Positions 40,647-44,168 of a stretch of DNA of 44,168 nt are shown here, piece by piece. Positions within the stretch are counted from its first letter, which is position 1, and each line of letters opens with the position of its first letter. This DNA is from Chitinophagales bacterium (lineage in GTDB: Bacteria; Bacteroidota; Bacteroidia; Chitinophagales; Saprospiraceae). Made by a program: the position numbers and the translations under genes. The stretch lies in assembly GCA_013298955.1 (NCBI GenBank), contig JAAFJT010000031.1, positions 1 through 44,168 on the forward strand, written 5' to 3'. The notes under the pieces are model-generated. The model saw nothing but the letters and a program-made list of their open reading frames with translations, had not been told where the DNA came from and searched no databases.

Positions 40647-41642
40647 ATGAATATGCTGAATTTACCCATTTTAAACCAACTTTTAGCTGCAAAAAACATT
40701 TTATTAGTCGGCATGGGTGGCGGCTACGACATTTTTTGCGGGATGCCGCTTTATCACGACCTCCGAAAAGCAGGCAAAAATGTCCTTCTCGGCAATTTAA
40801 CGACTTCGCAATTGCCCAAAAACACAGCAGGTGAACAACTGAATCCTCATTTGGTGGGCATTGGTTCAACCAATAGTGGTTTTTTAAAACGCCTCTCGTT
40901 TGCTAAAACGGAGCAACCTATTCACGCTTGCGAACAACATTTAGTGGAATTTCTTGCGAATCATTACCTTGATAAACCTGCCGTTTGGTGTTTTGAACGC
41001 ACGGGCGTACAACCGATGGTGAAAAGTTATCAACAATTGATTCAAAAATACGAGATTGATACCGTCGTTTTGGTGGATGGCGGAGTTGATAGCCTCATCA
41101 AAGGCGATGAAAATGAGCAAGGTACACTTATAGAAGATGTGTTATCTATTGCAGCAGTCCATGAATTGAAAAACGTGGCTAAATATTTAGTTTGCTTAGG
41201 TTTTGGAACAGAACGAGATATTTTTTATGGCGATATTTTGGAAAATATTGCGGCATTGACTAAAATCAAAGCCTTTTTGGGCAATTGCGCCCTATTGCAA
41301 GGGATGGATGGTTATGATTTTTATGAAAAATCAGTGCTTTTTGCCCAAAATCATAAAGACGCAGTGGGAACGAGTGTGGTTAATTCGTCTGTGATTTCGG
41401 CGGCGCGGGGCGAATATGGCAATGTGCATTTGATTCCGAAAACAGAAGGAAGTCTTTTATGGATTAATCCTTTAATGAATATGTTTTGGTGTTTTGATTT
41501 GGATAAGGTTGCTCAATGGAATTTAGTCATTCCCTTTTTGAAAAAAACGCAAACCTTTGATGATGTGTTGAGAGCCTATCAAGCCCAACAAAAATTAGTT
41601 GTTAAACGAAATCCGCAAAATCATATTCGGTTTATAAATTGA
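40647..41642 (+). CDS. DUF1152-domain protein
   Basis: This protein of about 331 aa begins with a nucleotide-binding-like strand-loop-helix (NILLVGMGGGYDIFCGMPLYHDL), then VLLGNLTTSQLP. Further conserved patches are WCFERTGVQPMVKSYQQLI, TVVLVDGGVDSLIKGDE and GFGTERDIFYGDILENIA, which match DUF1152. Its role is unknown. The open frame extends upstream to 40530, but those codons lie in the palindromic element, so the ATG at 40647 (or 40653) is the likely start. Nif3-family and zinc-ribbon genes follow on the same strand. Confidence 0.8.
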   Translation: MNMLNLPILNQLLAAKNILLVGMGGGYDIFCGMPLYHDLRKAGKNVLLGNLTTSQLPKNTAGEQLNPHLVGIGSTNSGFLKRLSFAKTEQPIHACEQHLVEFLANHYLDKPAVWCFERTGVQPMVKSYQQLIQKYEIDTVVLVDGGVDSLIKGDENEQGTLIEDVLSIAAVHELKNVAKYLVCLGFGTERDIFYGDILENIAALTKIKAFLGNCALLQGMDGYDFYEKSVLFAQNHKDAVGTSVVNSSVISAARGEYGNVHLIPKTEGSLLWINPLMNMFWCFDLDKVAQWNLVIPFLKKTQTFDDVLRAYQAQQKLVVKRNPQNHIRFIN

Positions 41643-41659
41643 ATTATAAAATTTAAAAT

Positions 41660-42763
41660 ATGAAAATCAAAGATATTATTGGTTTTTTAGAAACCATTGC
41701 GCCGCCTGCGTATCAAGAAAGTTATGATAATGCAGGTTTGATTACAGGGAATGCCGATACACTGCTTACAGGCGTTTTAATTTGTTTAGATTCCATCGAA
41801 AGTATTATAGATGAAGCGATTACACATCATTGTAATTTAATTGTGGCACATCACCCGATTGTTTTTCGCGGGTTGAAACGCTTGAATGGGAAAAATTATG
41901 TAGAACGCATTGTTTTAAAAGCCATTAAAAACGATATTGCGATTTATGCGATTCACACCAATTTGGATAATATGTTGCAAAATGGGGTGAATCAACAAAT
42001 TGCGCAACGACTTGGTTTGAAAAACCTTAAAATTCTCGTGCCGAAACGACAAACCTTGATGCATTTGACGGTTTTTGTGCCTGTTGACCATACGCAAACG
42101 CTTTTAAACGCGCTCTATGCCGCAGGTGCAGGGCAAATTGGCGATTATGAAAATTGCAGTTTTCGGACGACTGGCATTGGCACTTTTCGCCCTGTCCGTC
42201 ATGCGAATCCCCACATTGGCACGTTAAATGAATCCGAAGAAGTGATGGAAGACCGAATTGAAGTTGTTTTAGAAGCCCATTTACAACATAAAATTCTGAA
42301 AACCATGCGTCAAACGCATCCTTATGAAGAAGTGGCGTATTTTTTAACGGTTTTGGAAAATGAAAATCAGACGGTTGGCGCAGGACTTATCGGCGATTAT
42401 GACCCTGAAAATGGGTTTTCAGAAATGGATTTTTTAAAATTAGTCAAACAAAAAATGAATGCGGGCGTGGTTCGTTACACGGCATTGCGCGGGAAACGGG
42501 TGCAGCGTGTCGCGGTTTGTGGCGGTTCGGGGAGTTTTTTATTGGGCAATGCGATTGGTGCGGGCGCGGATGTGTTTGTAACGGCTGATTTTAAATATCA
42601 CGAATTTTTTGATGCGGATAGCAAAATCGTTATTGCCGATATTGGGCATTTCGAGAGCGAACAATACACGATAGACCTGTTGAAAACCGCTTTACAAAAA
42701 AAATTTACAAAAATAAATGTTTTTTCCACGAAAAAAGATACAAATCCAGTAAAATATTTATAA
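41660..42763 (+). CDS. Nif3/YqfO-family dinuclear metal protein
   Basis: This 367-aa protein has two Nif3 halves with metal ligands (LIVAHHPIVFRGLKRL, IYAIHTNLDNMLQNGVNQQ; C-terminal VADIGHFESEQYT-like IADIGHFESEQYT). A central inserted domain of about 110 residues (MHLTVFVPVDHTQTLLNAL... QTHPYEEVAYFLTVLE) follows the PII/CutA-like insert of the YqfO subgroup. The family is hexameric and widely conserved, with an unsettled role (GTP cyclohydrolase I type 2 is a common database name). It starts 17 bp after DUF1152, so it is probably in the same operon, and it is followed by the zinc-ribbon gene, a common pairing. Confidence 0.92.
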   Translation: MKIKDIIGFLETIAPPAYQESYDNAGLITGNADTLLTGVLICLDSIESIIDEAITHHCNLIVAHHPIVFRGLKRLNGKNYVERIVLKAIKNDIAIYAIHTNLDNMLQNGVNQQIAQRLGLKNLKILVPKRQTLMHLTVFVPVDHTQTLLNALYAAGAGQIGDYENCSFRTTGIGTFRPVRHANPHIGTLNESEEVMEDRIEVVLEAHLQHKILKTMRQTHPYEEVAYFLTVLENENQTVGAGLIGDYDPENGFSEMDFLKLVKQKMNAGVVRYTALRGKRVQRVAVCGGSGSFLLGNAIGAGADVFVTADFKYHEFFDADSKIVIADIGHFESEQYTIDLLKTALQKKFTKINVFSTKKDTNPVKYL

Positions 42764-42889
42764 TTTCGCCCAATTTTTGTTAACTTTCGGTATGTTATGT
42801 AATTTAGTTTCCTAAGTTCCATAAAATCAAGTAGTTACAAGCAAGTAGTTAGATAGATAGGTAATCCAAAATTCTAAATTATTCCTCGT

Positions 42890-43642
42890 ATGGCAAAAGG
42901 TAAAGAACTTTCGACCGAGCAAAAGTTGAGACAATTATATGAACTCCAATTGATTGATAGTGAGTTGGATAGCATTTCCGTCTTAAAAGGCGAGTTACCG
43001 ATGGAAGTCGGCGACTTGGAAGACGAAATCGCAGGGTTGACCACTCGCATCGAAAAAGGCAATAGCCATGTTCGAGAGTTTGAAATCGAAATCAGCAAAC
43101 AGCGCAGCAACATGAAAGATGCCGAGCAGTTTATTGACAAATACAAAAAACAACTCGATAATGTCAAAAATAATCGAGAATTCGACGCACTCAATAAAGA
43201 AATTGAATTGCAATCGTTGGATATTCAATTGGCGGAGAAGCGCATGCGCGAAGCGCAAAGGGGCATCGAAGGCAAACGCGAACAAGTCGAAATCGCGCAA
43301 AAACGATTGACCGTCAAGCAAAAAGATTTAGATACGAAAAGGATTGAGTTGCAAAAGATTATCGAAAAAACGGAGAAGGAGGAAGACAAATTGCGGCGTA
43401 AAATTGAAAAAGCGCGTAAAGGCGTTGAAGAACGTTTATTGAAATCATATGATAAAATTCGGACTTCGTATCGCAATGGTTTAGCTGTTGTTACGGTGAT
43501 TCGAGATGCTTGTGGCGGCTGTTTCAATCGGATTCCCCCACAATTACAATTGGAAATTACATTACATAAAAAAATAGTGGCTTGCGAACATTGCGGGCGC
43601 ATTTTGGTGGATGATAGTATCATGCACGTCGAAGTGGAATAA
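42890..43642 (+). CDS. C4 zinc-ribbon coiled-coil protein (DUF164 / zf-RING_7)
   Basis: This 250-aa protein begins with a long coiled coil (about 10-190; LRQLYELQLIDSELDSISVLKGELP, NNREFDALNKEIELQSLDIQLAEKRM). The C-terminal C4 zinc ribbon is CGGCFNRIPPQLQLEI...KIVACEHCGRILVDD. These features define the DUF164 family, which commonly neighbours Nif3. Its function is not settled. A strong hairpin terminator follows at 43664-43702, which isolates it from the rRNA promoters downstream. Confidence 0.9.
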   Translation: MAKGKELSTEQKLRQLYELQLIDSELDSISVLKGELPMEVGDLEDEIAGLTTRIEKGNSHVREFEIEISKQRSNMKDAEQFIDKYKKQLDNVKNNREFDALNKEIELQSLDIQLAEKRMREAQRGIEGKREQVEIAQKRLTVKQKDLDTKRIELQKIIEKTEKEEDKLRRKIEKARKGVEERLLKSYDKIRTSYRNGLAVVTVIRDACGGCFNRIPPQLQLEITLHKKIVACEHCGRILVDDSIMHVEVE

Positions 43643-43663
43643 TCGCTTTTAGGTAAAAGCATC

Positions 43664-43702
43664 AAAGGCATCAACAATGGAGTATTCATTGTTGATGCCT
43701 TT
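43664..43702. terminator. Terminator after the zinc-ribbon gene
   Basis: A perfect 16-bp stem (aaaggcatcaacaatg, 43664-43679, with 43687-43702) with a 7-nt loop, followed by a T-rich tract. Confidence 0.88.
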
Positions 43703-43777
43703 TGTTTTACGCTGGATGTGTTATTTTCTTTATCTTTTTTCTATTCTAAAAAAAAAACAAAAATAAATGCAAAAAAG

Positions 43778-43808
43778 TTTGGTAGAATGAAATGAAGTTG
43801 TACCTTTG
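43778..43808 (+). promoter_or_regulatory. rRNA-type promoter P1
   Basis: TTTG (43778-43781), a 19-bp spacer and TACCTTTG (43801-43808), preceded by an A-rich tract. The sequence after the -7 box (gcgtcgctttaagaaa) resembles that of P2 and P3. Confidence 0.85.
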
Positions 43809-43867
43809 CGTCGCTTTAAGAAACAGGGGCAGTAATTAAGACAAAAGGTTTTAAACGCTCCCAAACG

Positions 43868-43932
43868 AAATAAAAAAAAGTTAAAAAAACTTTCAAAAAA
43901 GTTTGGAGATATGAAAAAGTGTTGTACCTTTG
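43868..43932 (+). promoter_or_regulatory. rRNA-type promoter P2 with A-tract upstream element
   Basis: TTTG (43902-43905), a 19-bp spacer and TACCTTTG (43925-43932). The region from 43868 (aaataaaaaaaagtt...) through the spacer is repeated 121 bp downstream in P3. Confidence 0.9.
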
Positions 43933-43988
43933 CGCCGCAGTAAGAAACAAGCGGTCAAAAAGAAAGACCTTTTTTAAGAATCTAAACA

Positions 43989-44053
43989 AAATAAAAAAAA
44001 GTTAAAAAAACTTTCAAAAAAGTTTGGAGATATGAAAATAGATTGTACCTTTG
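43989..44053 (+). promoter_or_regulatory. rRNA-type promoter P3 with A-tract upstream element
   Basis: TTTG (44023-44026), a 19-bp spacer and TACCTTTG (44046-44053). It is a near copy of P2. Confidence 0.9.
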
Positions 44054-44061
44054 CAGCCGCT

Positions 44062-44168
44062 AAGAAAAGCGTACTGAAATAAAAGTTTTTCAGTAAAAAA
44101 TAAGCAACGTATTGAGATTCGCGTCGCAGGATTCGAGTCAACTATATAAAAAGTTCTTTGAAAAATCG
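44062..44168 (+). other. rRNA operon leader (16S gene expected just beyond the window)
   Basis: The leader after P3 ends with aaagttctttgaaaaatc (44150-44167). GTTCTTTGA is the boxA-like element usually found shortly before 16S rRNA in Bacteroidota. The window stops before any recognisable 16S sequence, so no rRNA gene is annotated. Confidence 0.75.

Overview
The window reads as chromosomal DNA from a member of the Bacteroidota, possibly a Saprospiria- or Chitinophagia-like lineage (the class-level guess is weak). Evidence: repeated TAnnTTTG -7 boxes, several with a TTTG -33 element 19 bp upstream; a secreted protein ending in a gliding-motility (CHU_C, type IX secretion) sorting domain; DUF1573 and CHU_C families; little use of Shine-Dalgarno sequences; and an rRNA leader with tandem TTTG-N19-TACCTTTG promoters.

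Layout. 1-984: the 3' end of an unidentified gene and a VapBC-type toxin-antitoxin pair bracketed by copies of a short repeat. 1.0-10 kb: bamA (-), an M20 amidohydrolase (+), then a minus-strand group DUF4956 - HlyD-type adaptor - Nudix - TolC-like protein, and two small unknown genes. 10.2-15.4 kb: type I pullulanase (+), a glucosaminidase/LysM protein (-) and a polytopic membrane protein (-) whose 3' end carries an exact 127-bp tandem duplication that shifts the reading frame. 15.8-24.97 kb: mostly minus-strand genes: rbfA, a hydantoinase-A-like protein, a YtcJ-like amidohydrolase, a class III aminotransferase, purine nucleoside phosphorylase, a TIGR02757 protein, phosphatidylserine synthase and a GNAT acetyltransferase. 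A 32-codon membrane-peptide ORF lies on the plus strand in one gap. 25.4-43.6 kb: mostly plus-strand genes: GH3 family, dnaB with a 427-aa intein, YbaB/EbfC, a T9SS cargo, lipoproteins, a TrpF-like protein plus a methyltransferase, a DUF937/YidB protein, the rpsF-rpsR-rplI ribosomal group, an Nfu-type Fe-S scaffold, DUF1152, Nif3/YqfO and a C4 zinc-ribbon coiled-coil protein. 43.7-44.2 kb: three tandem rRNA-type promoters and a leader; the 16S gene should start just beyond the window.

Two large-scale patterns stand out. First, gene orientation flips near 25-27 kb (17 of 21 confidently called genes to the left are minus; 16 of 18 to the right are plus). At the flip, before dnaB, there is an AT-rich gap with two perfect DnaA boxes (TTATCCACA) 21 bp apart. 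This is a candidate chromosomal replication origin, or else a DnaA-controlled dnaB promoter.

Second, the intergenic gaps are filled with long hairpins built from small word vocabularies (CACATAGG words; AATTAGGATT words; GGAAATTTATTTCCCG; GGTCGGCGAGGTTGCAACC; CGTTTGGAGGGTTT). Word order differs from locus to locus, yet the two arms at each locus pair almost perfectly, and many hairpins begin exactly at, or supply, the stop codon of the neighbouring gene. One locus looks like a hairpin element inserted into the centre of another hairpin, with a 10-bp duplication. No transposase, CRISPR array, tRNA or complete rRNA gene was seen.
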